Positions 33,972 to 42,530 of a DNA stretch of 64,000 nt are shown piece after piece (position 1 is the stretch's first letter; every line of letters begins with the position of its first letter). The position numbers and the translations under genes were made by a program. The stretch is from the NCBI GenBank assembly GCA_945893145.1, contig CAMDDZ010000013.1, forward strand, positions 1-64,000. The letters run 5' to 3'. Below the pieces are notes generated by a model, which had not been told where the DNA came from, did no database searches, and worked only from the letters and a program-made list of their open reading frames with translations. Source of the DNA: Rhodoplanes serenus. Its GTDB lineage: Bacteria > Pseudomonadota > Alphaproteobacteria > Rhizobiales > Xanthobacteraceae.

Positions 33972-34748
33972 CTATGTCCCGTGATCGACGATGAGCGCCG
34001 CACCGCGCGGACGCCAGCGCAACAGGAAACGCTCGGCGAGGTCCACCAGCGCGATAAAGGCATGCACGATCAGCGCTGCCGCCAGGATCGCGACGAACAC
34101 CTGTGTGGTGTCGAAGTTCATCGCCCCGGTCTGCACCAGATAGCCAAGCCCGCGGTTGGACGAGATCAGTTCGGCAATCACGGCGCCGCCGATCGCGTAA
34201 GGCACCGCGATCCGAAAGCCCGCGAAAATCGCAGGCACGGCGCCGGGGAATACGATGTGGCGCCCGACCTGGCGTTCGCTGGCGCCGACCACCTGCGCCA
34301 TCTGCACCAGCTTGGTGTCGAGCGCGCGCACGCCTGAAAGTGTCGAGAAATAGACGATGAAGAACACCACCGCGGCGACCAGCGCGATCTTGGATTCGAT
34401 GCCAATGCCGAACCACAGAATGAACAGCGGCGCGAACGCGAGCTTGGGCGCGCCGTAGCCGCCGACCATGAACGGATCGAGGATCGCGACGATGATCGGC
34501 TGCCGCCGCAACACAAACGGCAGCAGCACCGCCGGCACACCGCCGATCACGGAACCGGCCAGCGCTTCGGTGATGGTGTAGCTGCCATGACGCACAAGCT
34601 CGCCGTCGGAGAGCGATACGAAGAAGCGCGAGATCGTGGCCCAGGGAGAACTCAGCCAATAGGCGCCGAACACCGCACTGCCGGCCTGCCACGCCGCCAG
34701 CAAGATCAGCAGCACCACCAGCCGGTCGAACCACACACGCAGACGCAT
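33972..34748 (-). CDS. ABC transporter permease (SsuC/TauC type), first in operon
   Basis: 258 residues, about six membrane helices, with the EAA coupling loop (MAQVVGASERQVGRHIVFPGAVPAIFAGFRIAVPYA). Partner of the permease at 32364 with which it shares moderate similarity, so a heterodimer is likely. It lies 9 bp after the binding-like protein gene at 34758. Confidence 0.9.
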   Translation of the reverse strand: MRLRVWFDRLVVLLILLAAWQAGSAVFGAYWLSSPWATISRFFVSLSDGELVRHGSYTITEALAGSVIGGVPAVLLPFVLRRQPIIVAILDPFMVGGYGAPKLAFAPLFILWFGIGIESKIALVAAVVFFIVYFSTLSGVRALDTKLVQMAQVVGASERQVGRHIVFPGAVPAIFAGFRIAVPYAIGGAVIAELISSNRGLGYLVQTGAMNFDTTQVFVAILAAALIVHAFIALVDLAERFLLRWRPRGAALIVDHGT

Positions 34749-34757
34749 CTCAAAACC

Positions 34758-35741
34758 TTAATGCAGGCCGTGCACCGGCACGAACAGGTCGTCCACCTTG
34801 GGCGCCTTGGCGATCACGCCCTGCTCGACGAGATAGCGCACCAGGGCGTCCAGCGTCGGACGGTTCGGCTCGACGCCATAGGGCCAGGGATCGCCGCCGA
34901 ACACCGCTTCGATGTCGTCGATCTCCGCGTGCATCCACGGCAGCATGGCGCGCAGCGTCCCGCGGTAGCGCATCCGCTCGTAGGCGATGTCCTTGGAACG
35001 GTTAAAGGCGTTGAACAGGCTGGTCGCGACGAATGGATGCTTTTCATAGACATCCTTCTTGATCGCGATCAGGTGCATGATCGGAAAGATTTTGGTGCGC
35101 CGATAATAGTCCATCTCGGCGGCGCGATAGTCCGGATACAGACGCACGATGTCGGGGTTGCGGCCGAAGCAATCCGGCACGCCGGTGCCGATCAGCGCCT
35201 GCACTTCACCCTTGTCGAGCAATTCGCTGAGTGACTTTCCGGACTTGTTGTCGGCGATCGAGATTTTCTTCACCGGCGGCAGGATGGTCGGTTTGCCATG
35301 CGGTTTCGCGCTGTTGATATCACCTTCGATCCACTCGACGCTGGAGAAGTCGATGCCGTGCTCGTCGCTGAGCAGCCCGCGCTGGAAGATCGCCGCCGTC
35401 ATGGCGTAGCGCGGCACGGCGATTCGCTTGCCGGCCAGATCCTTCGGCGCCTTGATGTGCCTTCTGTTGATGAAGATGAAGCTGTGCCGAAACACGCGCG
35501 AGGCAAACACCGGCAATGCGACGAACGGATTCTGATTGGCCATGAAGCGCGAGACGAATTCGGAGGAGGAAAATTCCGAGGAGTCGAATTCGAGTCCGCC
35601 CGCCATGCGGTCGAAGATGTTGCGCGGCTCGTCGTTGGCGATGAAGTTCAGATCGACGCCCTCGACCGGTACCTCGCCGGTGTAGAGCGCCTGCATCCGG
35701 TCGTAGAGGCCGCAGGCGAAGGTGATCGACGGCTTGGACAT
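34758..35741 (-). CDS. 4,5-dihydroxyphthalate decarboxylase-like / binding-fold protein, no signal peptide
   Basis: 327 residues. The start ITFACGLYDRMQALYTGEVP, then GVDLNFIANDEPRNIFDRMAG, FDSSEFSSSEFVSRF and FINRRHIKAPKDLAGKR, match the family annotated as 4,5-dihydroxyphthalate decarboxylase, which shares the periplasmic-binding fold. No signal peptide is encoded and the fold begins at residue 5. It is first in an operon with two permeases, an ATPase and a FAH-type enzyme. It could be a cytoplasmic decarboxylase acting on the imported acid, or a receptor exported in an unusual way. The name of the family does not prove the reaction. Confidence 0.75.
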   Translation of the reverse strand: MSKPSITFACGLYDRMQALYTGEVPVEGVDLNFIANDEPRNIFDRMAGGLEFDSSEFSSSEFVSRFMANQNPFVALPVFASRVFRHSFIFINRRHIKAPKDLAGKRIAVPRYAMTAAIFQRGLLSDEHGIDFSSVEWIEGDINSAKPHGKPTILPPVKKISIADNKSGKSLSELLDKGEVQALIGTGVPDCFGRNPDIVRLYPDYRAAEMDYYRRTKIFPIMHLIAIKKDVYEKHPFVATSLFNAFNRSKDIAYERMRYRGTLRAMLPWMHAEIDDIEAVFGGDPWPYGVEPNRPTLDALVRYLVEQGVIAKAPKVDDLFVPVHGLH

Positions 35742-35844
35742 TGCTCCCCCAGCTTGCGCGCCCCGCGCTCGATGCAGGCATTACAACCTTGCGACAGCGG
35801 CGACGCAAGCTAACATCGCCCGGCTCCCAGCGTAGATATGTTGT

Positions 35845-35874
35845 ATTGGCAAAGCTTGCCAATTGTGCTATCTA
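35845..35874 (+). promoter_or_regulatory. Palindromic operator and promoter of parDE
   Basis: ATTGGCAA-AGC-TTGCCAAT (35845-35863) is an 8-bp inverted repeat 18 bp before the parD ATG. Its TTGGCA can serve as a -35 box with CTATCT (35868-35873) as -10, 16 bp apart. This would start transcription almost at the ATG, which lacks a ribosome site. ParD proteins normally bind such palindromes to repress their own operon. Confidence 0.5.
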
Positions 35875-35881
35875 TCAGCAC

Positions 35882-36163
35882 ATGCCGACCCGCAACATCA
35901 ATTTGACCACCGAACAGGACGCCTTTGTCGAGAAGGTTGTCCGCTCTGGCGAATATCAGAATGCAAGCGAAGCAGTTCGTGACGCGTTGCGCGCATTACA
36001 GCAACGGCGGAGCGAGGATGCGCTGAAGCTGAAGGCGCTGCGAACTCAGTTAAAGGCTGGCGTCGATGCGCTTGAACGCGGAGAGTTCGTCGAAATGGAT
36101 GACGCTGGCCTTGGCGACTATCTTGAGGGACTGACGAGCAATCGGACAAAGGCTGCGCGCTGA
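35882..36163 (+). CDS. parD: ParD-type antitoxin
   Basis: 93 residues. The N-terminus is a ribbon-helix-helix DNA-binding domain (MPTRNINLTTEQDAFVEKVV, SGEYQNASEAVRDALRAL) and the acidic C-terminus wraps the toxin. It neutralises ParE and represses the operon. The start is ATG 35882; the longer frame is not supported. Four bp separate it from parE. The gene sits in an accessory spot between catabolic operons. Confidence 0.92.
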   Translation: MPTRNINLTTEQDAFVEKVVRSGEYQNASEAVRDALRALQQRRSEDALKLKALRTQLKAGVDALERGEFVEMDDAGLGDYLEGLTSNRTKAAR

Positions 36164-36167
36164 CCCG

Positions 36168-36533
36168 ATGGCGCGGGTTCGACTTTCTTATCCGGCACAG
36201 TCTGATCTCTCTCACATTCTTGCAACCAGCACCGAGCGTTGGGGTATCGAAGCGCGCCGCCGCTACGCCGCGCTCATCGCAGCGGCCATGCGAAAAGCCG
36301 CAGCCGATCCAAACGGACCCGCAACCCGCAACCGGAGCGAGGCCCTGAGTGGCGTGCGTAGCCTGCACCTCCGCCACGCAGGCGCCGACAGTCCGAGAGA
36401 TAAAGTGGGAGCACCAGTTCACATTATCTACTATCGCATCGCTGGACCCGATCTGATTGAGATCGTCCGTGTCTTGCATGAACGCATGGAGCCGAGTCAG
36501 CATCTCGATCCGGGTTCCAGCTCTCGGGAGTGA
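36168..36533 (+). CDS. parE: ParE-type toxin of the RelE/ParE family
   Basis: 121 residues with the family order: VRLSYPAQSDLSHILATSTERWG, two central helices, SGVRSLHLRHA and the C-terminal strand VHIIYYRIAGPDLIEIVRVLHERM. ParE toxins inhibit DNA gyrase; RelE-like members cleave mRNA. The tail SQHLDPGSSSRE is slightly longer than usual. Full-length and apparently intact. The next gene (SDR) starts 7 bp later and may be co-transcribed. Confidence 0.9.
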   Translation: MARVRLSYPAQSDLSHILATSTERWGIEARRRYAALIAAAMRKAAADPNGPATRNRSEALSGVRSLHLRHAGADSPRDKVGAPVHIIYYRIAGPDLIEIVRVLHERMEPSQHLDPGSSSRE

Positions 36534-36540
36534 CGTCACC

Positions 36541-37314
36541 ATGCCCACCAATCCCCGCTTCGATCTCGAAGGCCGCGTCGCCATCATCACCGGCGGCGGC
36601 AAGGGCATCGGCAAGGTCTATGCACAGGAGTTCGCGCGCGCCGGCGCCAAGGTGGTGACGGCGGACATTGACGGCGCCGCAGCCGAAGAGGTGGCGGCGG
36701 GCATTGTGCGCAACAACGGCGAGGCGTTGGGACTTCGGACCGATGTGTCGGACGAGGCCTCCGCGAACGCAATGGCCAAGGCCGCGATCGACCGCTTCGG
36801 CGGCATCGACATATTGGTCAACAACGCGTCGCTGATGAGCGTGCTGCCGCGCCGCTCGTGGATGGAAATTCCGGTGAAGGAATGGGACGACGTGATGGCG
36901 GTCAACCTGCGCGGCTTGCTGCTGTGCAGTCGCGCGGTGGTGCCGGCGATGAAGACGCGCGGCCGCGGCAAGATCGTCAACATCTCGTCGAGCCGGGTGT
37001 GGGATGGCACGCCGAACCGGCTACACTACACCACGTCAAAGGCCGGCGTGATCGGATTCACCCGCGCTCTCGCGCGCGAGCTTGGCGAGCTCAACATTAC
37101 GGTCAACGCGGTGACGCCTGGCATGACGCTGAGCGAGACGCAGGTCGCCACCACGTCGAACAACTACGCCGCCACGCGCTCGGGCGGCCGCGCGCTCGGC
37201 CGCGATCAATATCCGGAGGACCTGGTCGGCACCGTCATGTTTTTGTCGTCATCGGGCAGCGATTTCATCACCGGCCAGACCATCAACGTGGATGGCGGCA
37301 AGGCCATGCACTGA
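36541..37314 (+). CDS. Short-chain dehydrogenase/reductase
   Basis: 257 residues of the classical SDR family. The NAD(P) motif TGGGKGIG, NNAS (structural NNAG variant), the catalytic serine region NISSSRVW and Y-T-T-S-K are present, as is the C-terminal FITGQTINVDGG. The acidic residue after the second strand (TADIDG) favours NAD. It oxidises or reduces an unknown alcohol/ketone. ATG 36541 lies just 7 bp after parE. Confidence 0.9.
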   Translation: MPTNPRFDLEGRVAIITGGGKGIGKVYAQEFARAGAKVVTADIDGAAAEEVAAGIVRNNGEALGLRTDVSDEASANAMAKAAIDRFGGIDILVNNASLMSVLPRRSWMEIPVKEWDDVMAVNLRGLLLCSRAVVPAMKTRGRGKIVNISSSRVWDGTPNRLHYTTSKAGVIGFTRALARELGELNITVNAVTPGMTLSETQVATTSNNYAATRSGGRALGRDQYPEDLVGTVMFLSSSGSDFITGQTINVDGGKAMH

Positions 37315-37387
37315 CGGTATTTCCACAACTCAGCCGGGCAGCGGAAAATCGCCACAGGATCAAAGCCTTCGGTTGAGCGCCTTGCAA

Positions 37388-37396
37388 TTATCCACA
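37388..37396. promoter_or_regulatory. Consensus DnaA box
   Basis: TTATCCACA, followed by TCCACAGG, in the 193-bp gap after the SDR gene. A single box with no AT-rich unwinding region. Nothing else is recognised in this gap. Confidence 0.3.
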
Positions 37397-37507
37397 CCGT
37401 CCACAGGCGGCCGCCACGCGACATCGCGCCCGCGGGAACCGGCACAGCCCCGCCGCATTTAACCGGATACCTACGTCACGGGCGGGTGGTCAACCACGCG
37501 GAGATCG

Positions 37508-37756
37508 ATGATGGGCACGTCCCATTATTTTGTTCTGTACGAAGACGGCGCCTGGAAAATCCAGTGCGACGGCGAAAATTCCGAGCCCTATGCGGACAAG
37601 CACCAAGCCTTCAAGGACGCGGTGGGACTTGCCCACCTGGACGATCGCAACGGCCGCGAAGCCCAAGTGATCGTGCAATGCGAGGACGACCTGTTCCGTC
37701 CGGAATGGGACTCGAGCCGCGACTCCTATCCGCCGCCGCTGGTGCCCGAACATTAA
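37508..37756 (+). CDS. Small hypothetical protein (DUF2188-like)
   Basis: 82 residues (81 if the second ATG, 37511, is used). MGTSHYFVLYEDGAWKIQCD and HQAFKDAVGLAHLDDRNGREAQVIVQ resemble small DUF2188-type proteins made of two strand-helix units. Acidic C-terminus. No signal peptide or membrane part. It stands alone between the SDR and the receiver gene, and function is unknown. Confidence 0.65.
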   Translation: MMGTSHYFVLYEDGAWKIQCDGENSEPYADKHQAFKDAVGLAHLDDRNGREAQVIVQCEDDLFRPEWDSSRDSYPPPLVPEH

Positions 37757-37863
37757 AACCTTACACGCTTAGCGTGCATCCGTCTGATCTGGAAACTCCA
37801 GGCAGGCAATCGCTAGGCATGCGACAAACCACGGACTGGCGCGCGCACGACGAAACGCTACAT

Positions 37864-37897
37864 TAGACGGCGGAACGGTAAAACGAACCGCCGTCTA
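37864..37897. promoter_or_regulatory. Hairpin just upstream of the receiver gene
   Basis: A 10-bp perfect stem (TAGACGGCGG and its complement) with a 14-base loop ends 14 bp before the ATG at 37912, so it would sit in the leader and could affect ribosome access. Confidence 0.45.
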
Positions 37898-37911
37898 TCA
37901 AGGCTTTCATC

Positions 37912-38340
37912 ATGACGCCGGATGCCCCCCAGACCGTATCGCGACCCGAGCCTGCGCCAAGCCACTTGCCGCGCGTGCTGATCGTCGAGGACGAGTTGTT
38001 GGTGGCGTGGCACCTGGAGTCGCTGGTGCGCGATCAGAGTCTTGAGGTCTGTGGCCTTGTCCCAGACGGCGACGGCGCGATCGAACAGGCGGACGACCTC
38101 GACGTCGATCTGATCCTGATGGACATCCGGCTCGCCGGCCGCATGGACGGCATCGAGGCGGCCAAGCGGATCCGCCAGCAACGCAGCACGCCGATCATCT
38201 TCATCACCGCCCACGGCGACCCAGCGACCTGCGCGCATATCGAGCGCATCGTTCCGGGCTCGCCGGTGCTCGCCAAGCCGGTTTCGGCCGAACGCCTGCG
38301 CGAGGCGATCGCGAGCGTCCTCAAGCTCAAGCCGCAATAG
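37912..38340 (+). CDS. Stand-alone response-regulator receiver domain
   Basis: 142 residues, a single CheY-like receiver with no output domain. The acidic pair E26-D27, the phospho-acceptor D71 (ILMDIRLAG), T99 and K122 (LAKPVS) are all there. The AKRIRQQRSTPIIFITAHGD part resembles receivers used with HWE-type histidine kinases in alphaproteobacteria. No kinase gene is close, so its partner is elsewhere. The first 20 residues are Pro-rich and disordered. Confidence 0.88.
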   Translation: MTPDAPQTVSRPEPAPSHLPRVLIVEDELLVAWHLESLVRDQSLEVCGLVPDGDGAIEQADDLDVDLILMDIRLAGRMDGIEAAKRIRQQRSTPIIFITAHGDPATCAHIERIVPGSPVLAKPVSAERLREAIASVLKLKPQ

Positions 38341-38412
38341 CGCACCTTAAGCACGAACCCAACGGCCGTTCGTCCCCGCACCCAATCGGGACCTTGCCGC
38401 GCGCTCGCTTCA

Positions 38413-38543
38413 CCTCTCCCGTGGGGAGAGGTCGCCGAGCTGTAGCGCGTCGGAGATGCGCTACAGCTCGGCGGGTGAGGGCGTACGACTCATCGATAGG
38501 CCCGAACCCCCTCACCCCAACCCTCTCCCCAGCGGGGAGAGGG
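38413..38543. repeat. CTCCCC-type palindromic element (copy 2) in a convergent gap
   Basis: Bounded by CCTCTCCCGTGGGGAGAGG at the left and CCCTCTCCCCAGCGGGGAGAGGG at the right. Between them is a perfect 15-bp stem (38434-38448 with 38458-38472). It separates the convergent receiver and ThDP-enzyme genes and could stop transcription from both sides. Confidence 0.85.
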
Positions 38544-38591
38544 AGCACGCCTGCGCTTGGGGCTGACGCTTCGATTCAAGCCAAACACGCT

Positions 38592-40283
38592 TTAAGCCAC
38601 CGCGGTCGGCGCCAGCGCGTCGATGTCGGTGACGACGTCGATGATCGCCGGCCGGTTGGCGGCAAGCGCCTGCGCCAGCGCCGCCGGGAACGCCGATGCG
38701 TGCTCCACCCGGATGCCGAGCGCGCCGATCTCCTCGGCAATCCGCGCGAAGTTGGTTTTGCGGAAGGTCCACATCTCGCGCGCCTGCTCGGTCTGGGTGC
38801 CGCCATAGACGCGGTCAAAGCCACGCTTGGATTGGTTGCCGCCGCCGTTGTTGTTCACCACCGTGACAGCGTTGATCTTCCAGCGCACCGCCGTCTCGAT
38901 ATCGCCGATGTGGTACCAGAAGCCGGCATCGCCGGTGAACGTCACCACCGGCCGCTCCGGCGCGCCGCACTTGGCGCCGAGCCCGGCCGGGAACGCCCAG
39001 CCGAGATGGCCGGCGCTGCGCATATAGCTCTGGTTTTGGCTTTTCAGATCGTACATGCCGCCCATCCACATGCCGGCGTGGCCGGTATCGACCACCACGA
39101 TGGCGTCATCCGGCACATGCTTCGACAATTCGCGGCACATGCGTTCGGGCCGGATCGGCACCGCGTCAGATTCCAACGCGCTCTTGTACTTCGCGTACCA
39201 CTCCTTGCAGATGCCCTGCGCCTGTTCGACCCAGGCCTTGCGCTTGCCGGCGCTCGACCGGTCGCAAGCCGCCAGCATCTTGGTCAGCGTCACCTTGGCG
39301 TCGCCGTTGACGCGCGCCTGCAACGGATAGTTCATGCCGAGCACCTCCGGATCGATGTCGATCTGGATTGCTGGTGTGCCGATCTTCGGCACCGCCCAGA
39401 AATGCGTGGTCATGCCGCCGGTGGTGGTGCCGATGTAGCAAACGAGATCGGCCGCGTTGACGACCTTGTTGGCGGCCTCGCGTGAGTAGGTGCCGACCAC
39501 GCCAACCGACAGCGGATGATTGCTGGGGATGGTGTCCTTGCCGTTGAGCGAGGTCACGACCGGAATTTGCAAGGCTTCGGCCAGCGCAACGACATCGCGT
39601 TGCGCGCCCGATGCGCGGACGCCGCCGCCGGCGACGATCACCGGCCGCGCCGCGCTTTGCAGCACCTTCAGCGCCGCCATCACGCTCGCCTGATCCGGCT
39701 CCGGCCGGAATGCTGGAACGCGCGAAAACTCCGGCTCGATCATCGGCTCCATCTCGCCTTCCTCGCCGTCGATCTGGCCTTCGTTGCCGCGAAACTGCAG
39801 ATGCACCGGTCCCGGCCGGCCGCTGGTCGCAACGCGAAACGCTTGCCGCACCATGTCGGGGAAGCGGTTCACATCATCGACGGTGGCGTTCCATTTGGTC
39901 ACCGGTTCGAACGCCGGCACGTCATCGACCTCCTGATAGACCTGCCGGAACTTGGTCTTCGGGTCGCGGCCGCCCGTGAAGGCGATCACCGGCGAATGCG
40001 CCAGCCAGGCGTCGCGCAGGCCGGCCGCGAGATTGAGCGCGCCGATCACCTGCGCCATGCAGACGCCGGGCTTGCCGGTGGCGCGCGCGTAGCCGTCGGC
40101 CATGTAGGCTGCGGTCGCCTCGCTGTGCACATGCAGCCGCTTGATCTTGGTGCGGGTTTCCATCACGGCGAAGGTTTTGCGCAAGACCGCCGGCACATGA
40201 AACACGTGCGTCACACCATAGGCCTCCAGCATGTCGGCCATGCATTCCGCACCCAGCATCTTGCGATTGTGTCCCAGCATCAT
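38592..40283 (-). CDS. Thiamine diphosphate-dependent enzyme, acetolactate synthase-like
   Basis: 563 residues in the three-domain layout of the ThDP family. E55 in HSEATAAYMADGYAR is the glutamate that activates the cofactor, and GDAGFWYHIGDIETA...NNNGG is the ThDP/Mg motif. Close relatives include acetolactate synthase, oxalyl-CoA decarboxylase and benzoylformate decarboxylase. No regulatory subunit gene follows, which argues against a biosynthetic acetolactate synthase. A 2-oxo acid decarboxylase/lyase role in catabolism is more likely. Confidence 0.88.
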   Translation of the reverse strand: MMLGHNRKMLGAECMADMLEAYGVTHVFHVPAVLRKTFAVMETRTKIKRLHVHSEATAAYMADGYARATGKPGVCMAQVIGALNLAAGLRDAWLAHSPVIAFTGGRDPKTKFRQVYQEVDDVPAFEPVTKWNATVDDVNRFPDMVRQAFRVATSGRPGPVHLQFRGNEGQIDGEEGEMEPMIEPEFSRVPAFRPEPDQASVMAALKVLQSAARPVIVAGGGVRASGAQRDVVALAEALQIPVVTSLNGKDTIPSNHPLSVGVVGTYSREAANKVVNAADLVCYIGTTTGGMTTHFWAVPKIGTPAIQIDIDPEVLGMNYPLQARVNGDAKVTLTKMLAACDRSSAGKRKAWVEQAQGICKEWYAKYKSALESDAVPIRPERMCRELSKHVPDDAIVVVDTGHAGMWMGGMYDLKSQNQSYMRSAGHLGWAFPAGLGAKCGAPERPVVTFTGDAGFWYHIGDIETAVRWKINAVTVVNNNGGGNQSKRGFDRVYGGTQTEQAREMWTFRKTNFARIAEEIGALGIRVEHASAFPAALAQALAANRPAIIDVVTDIDALAPTAVA

Positions 40284-40336
40284 GTCGTTCCCTGTCGGTT
40301 TTTAAAGCGGCGAAACGAAACCATAGCATCGGCGAT

Positions 40337-41146
40337 TTAGGACTGCTTGCGTCCCCAGACCTGCGCGACCATGAACGACCGCGTCACCGTTCCGGGGTCA
40401 CGCAGGTGCGCCCGGCATTGCTCCAGTAGGTGCGTAAGCTCGATCTCCGACACCAGTTTGCGGTCAAACAGCGTGCCGCGCAGCGACTCCACGGTGGCCG
40501 GCAGATGGTCGGCCATCGAGTCGGTCGAGCGGATGCCAATGAGAACCGGGCGATAGTGCACGTCAGCCAAACCGGCCTTGCGGGCCATCGCGTAGAGATG
40601 CCGCGCCAAGTGAATGTCGGCGCCGACGCCAACGAACACGTCGAGCATCAGCGCCATCAGCCGGTCCCAGGCCGGATGGGGCGGATAGCAGCTGAACGTC
40701 GAAACATCCGGCTCCTGCAGCGCGACGAAACCGTCGGGCCGCGCCACTCGCACCGCCTCCTGCAACAGCAGTTCTGGCTTGCCGGACGTGCTGGCGACGA
40801 AGCGCGAGTGCACCAGATCGAACGAACCGTCCGGCAGACTGGTCGCATAGGCGTCGCCCTGACGGAATTCAGTATTGGGCGCCCCATGAGCGCGCGCATA
40901 CGTCAGAAACTGCTCGTCCTTGTCGAGGCCGACGACCCGCCCGCCGGGCCCGACGTGCTCGCTCAACAGATCGGTGATGCCGCGCGGCCCGCAGCCCATA
41001 TCGAGACACGACCAGCCCGATTTGATGCCGATGCGCTCCAGCATGACCCGCGTGTCGGGCGCGAGCGCCGCCGCCTGGGCGTGCAGCCGCTCGATCTCCC
41101 CTCTGCGGTGCTCGATCGGATAGTTGCCAGCGAAGGTGGTGGACAT
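40337..41146 (-). CDS. Class I SAM-dependent methyltransferase
   Basis: 269 residues. Motif I CLDMGCGPRGI and the acidic VGLDKDEQF after strand 2, then SFDLVHSRFV and FVALQEPDVSTF, fit a methyltransferase of the ubiquinone/menaquinone or arsenite type. I start it at the ATG ending at 41146; a longer TTG-started frame is possible. Substrate unknown. Divergent from the MetE-like gene. Confidence 0.85.
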   Translation of the reverse strand: MSTTFAGNYPIEHRRGEIERLHAQAAALAPDTRVMLERIGIKSGWSCLDMGCGPRGITDLLSEHVGPGGRVVGLDKDEQFLTYARAHGAPNTEFRQGDAYATSLPDGSFDLVHSRFVASTSGKPELLLQEAVRVARPDGFVALQEPDVSTFSCYPPHPAWDRLMALMLDVFVGVGADIHLARHLYAMARKAGLADVHYRPVLIGIRSTDSMADHLPATVESLRGTLFDRKLVSEIELTHLLEQCRAHLRDPGTVTRSFMVAQVWGRKQS

Positions 41147-41261
41147 TCGGTGGAAATTGCCAGCGTGGTGGGCAGCGTTGCCCAACACTAGCGCTAACGG
41201 TCGCCTCGCGACAACGCCGTGCGGTACAATGGCAAACCTTCACGCCCGCCGGGAGTATCGC

Positions 41262-42434
41262 ATGAAGACCTCGACCGATCGCATCCTGACCACGCACACC
41301 GGCAGCCTGCCGCGGCCGCAGGCGCTGGCCGATGTCATCATGGGACGCGAGCGGGGCGAAGCGCTCGACCCCGCCGCCTTTGAGGCCGCGACCACCAAGG
41401 CCGTGGACGAGATCGTGGCGCAGCAAGTCGCGGCCGGCGTCGATATCGTCAGCGACGGCGAAATGAGCAAGCCGTCCTACACCACCTACATTCGCCATCG
41501 TGTCGAAGGCATCGGGACCGACCCGCGCGCCGCCGAGAAGGGCCGCGACATCATGATCGGGCGCGATCTCTTGGCGCATCCCGACTTCGCCAACCGGCGG
41601 CGGAATTTTTCCGACTCGCCGTTTCCCGGCTGCATCGGCCCGCTGAAGTACAAGGACCGCAGCGCGCTCGATCGCGACCTCGCGCACCTCAAAGCCGCGG
41701 CGGCGAAATCGAAGCCCACCGATGTGTTCATGACCGCGCCGTCCCCCGGCATCCTGACGCGCTTCATCATCAACCTGCATTATCCGAACGAAGATGCTTA
41801 CGTCGCGGCGCTCGCCGACATGATGAAGACCGAGTACCACGCCATCGTCGAAGCCGGCTTCGTGCTGCAGATCGACGCGCCGGACCTCGGCTCCTGCCGC
41901 AACAATCAATATCGCAATCTCACCGACGATGAGTTCCGCAAGATCGCGGCGCGTAACATCGAAGCGCTCAACGCCGCGACGGAGGGCTTGCCGGCCGACA
42001 AGATGCGGCTGCACATCTGCTGGGGCAATTACGAGGGCCCGCACAGTTTCGATCTGCCGCTGCTCAAGATCATCGACATCGCCTTCAAGGCGCGGATGCA
42101 GGCGATCAGCATCGAGGCCGCTAATCCACGCCACGATCACGAGTGGGAAGACCTCAAGACCATCAAGATCCCTGACGACAAGATTTTGATTCCTGGCGTG
42201 ATCGACTCCACCACCAATTTCATCGAGCACCCGCGACTGGTGGCGCAGCGCATCGGCCGCTACGCCGACATCGTCGGCCGCGAGCGGGTGATCGCCGGCG
42301 TCGATTGCGGCTTCGGCACCGCGGTGCGGACCGACCCAATCGTGGCCGACAGCATCGTCTGGGCAAAGCTCAAGGCGCTGAGCGAAGGGGCGGCGATCGC
42401 GAGCACACGCCTGTGGGGATCGCGCGCGGCCTGA
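41262..42434 (+). CDS. Cobalamin-independent methionine synthase-like protein (MetE C-terminal domain family)
   Basis: 390 residues, matching only the catalytic half of MetE. THTGSLPRP near the N-terminus, and the zinc ligands His and Cys in LHICWGNYEG, Glu in SIEAANPRH and Cys in VDCGFGT are kept. Such single-domain relatives transfer methyl groups from other donors than folate, or act in degradation of methylated compounds. Start at ATG 41262 follows GGGAG. The divergent SAM methyltransferase may be linked in function. Confidence 0.85.
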   Translation: MKTSTDRILTTHTGSLPRPQALADVIMGRERGEALDPAAFEAATTKAVDEIVAQQVAAGVDIVSDGEMSKPSYTTYIRHRVEGIGTDPRAAEKGRDIMIGRDLLAHPDFANRRRNFSDSPFPGCIGPLKYKDRSALDRDLAHLKAAAAKSKPTDVFMTAPSPGILTRFIINLHYPNEDAYVAALADMMKTEYHAIVEAGFVLQIDAPDLGSCRNNQYRNLTDDEFRKIAARNIEALNAATEGLPADKMRLHICWGNYEGPHSFDLPLLKIIDIAFKARMQAISIEAANPRHDHEWEDLKTIKIPDDKILIPGVIDSTTNFIEHPRLVAQRIGRYADIVGRERVIAGVDCGFGTAVRTDPIVADSIVWAKLKALSEGAAIASTRLWGSRAA

Positions 42435-42530
42435 ATGGCAGCAGCCCCGCAATAAGCTAATTTCGCCCCAGTTCAGAACTACGACTGCGTCCTGTGGTTC
42501 GGGTTGAACCAGGGGCTGAGGGGCAAAACC

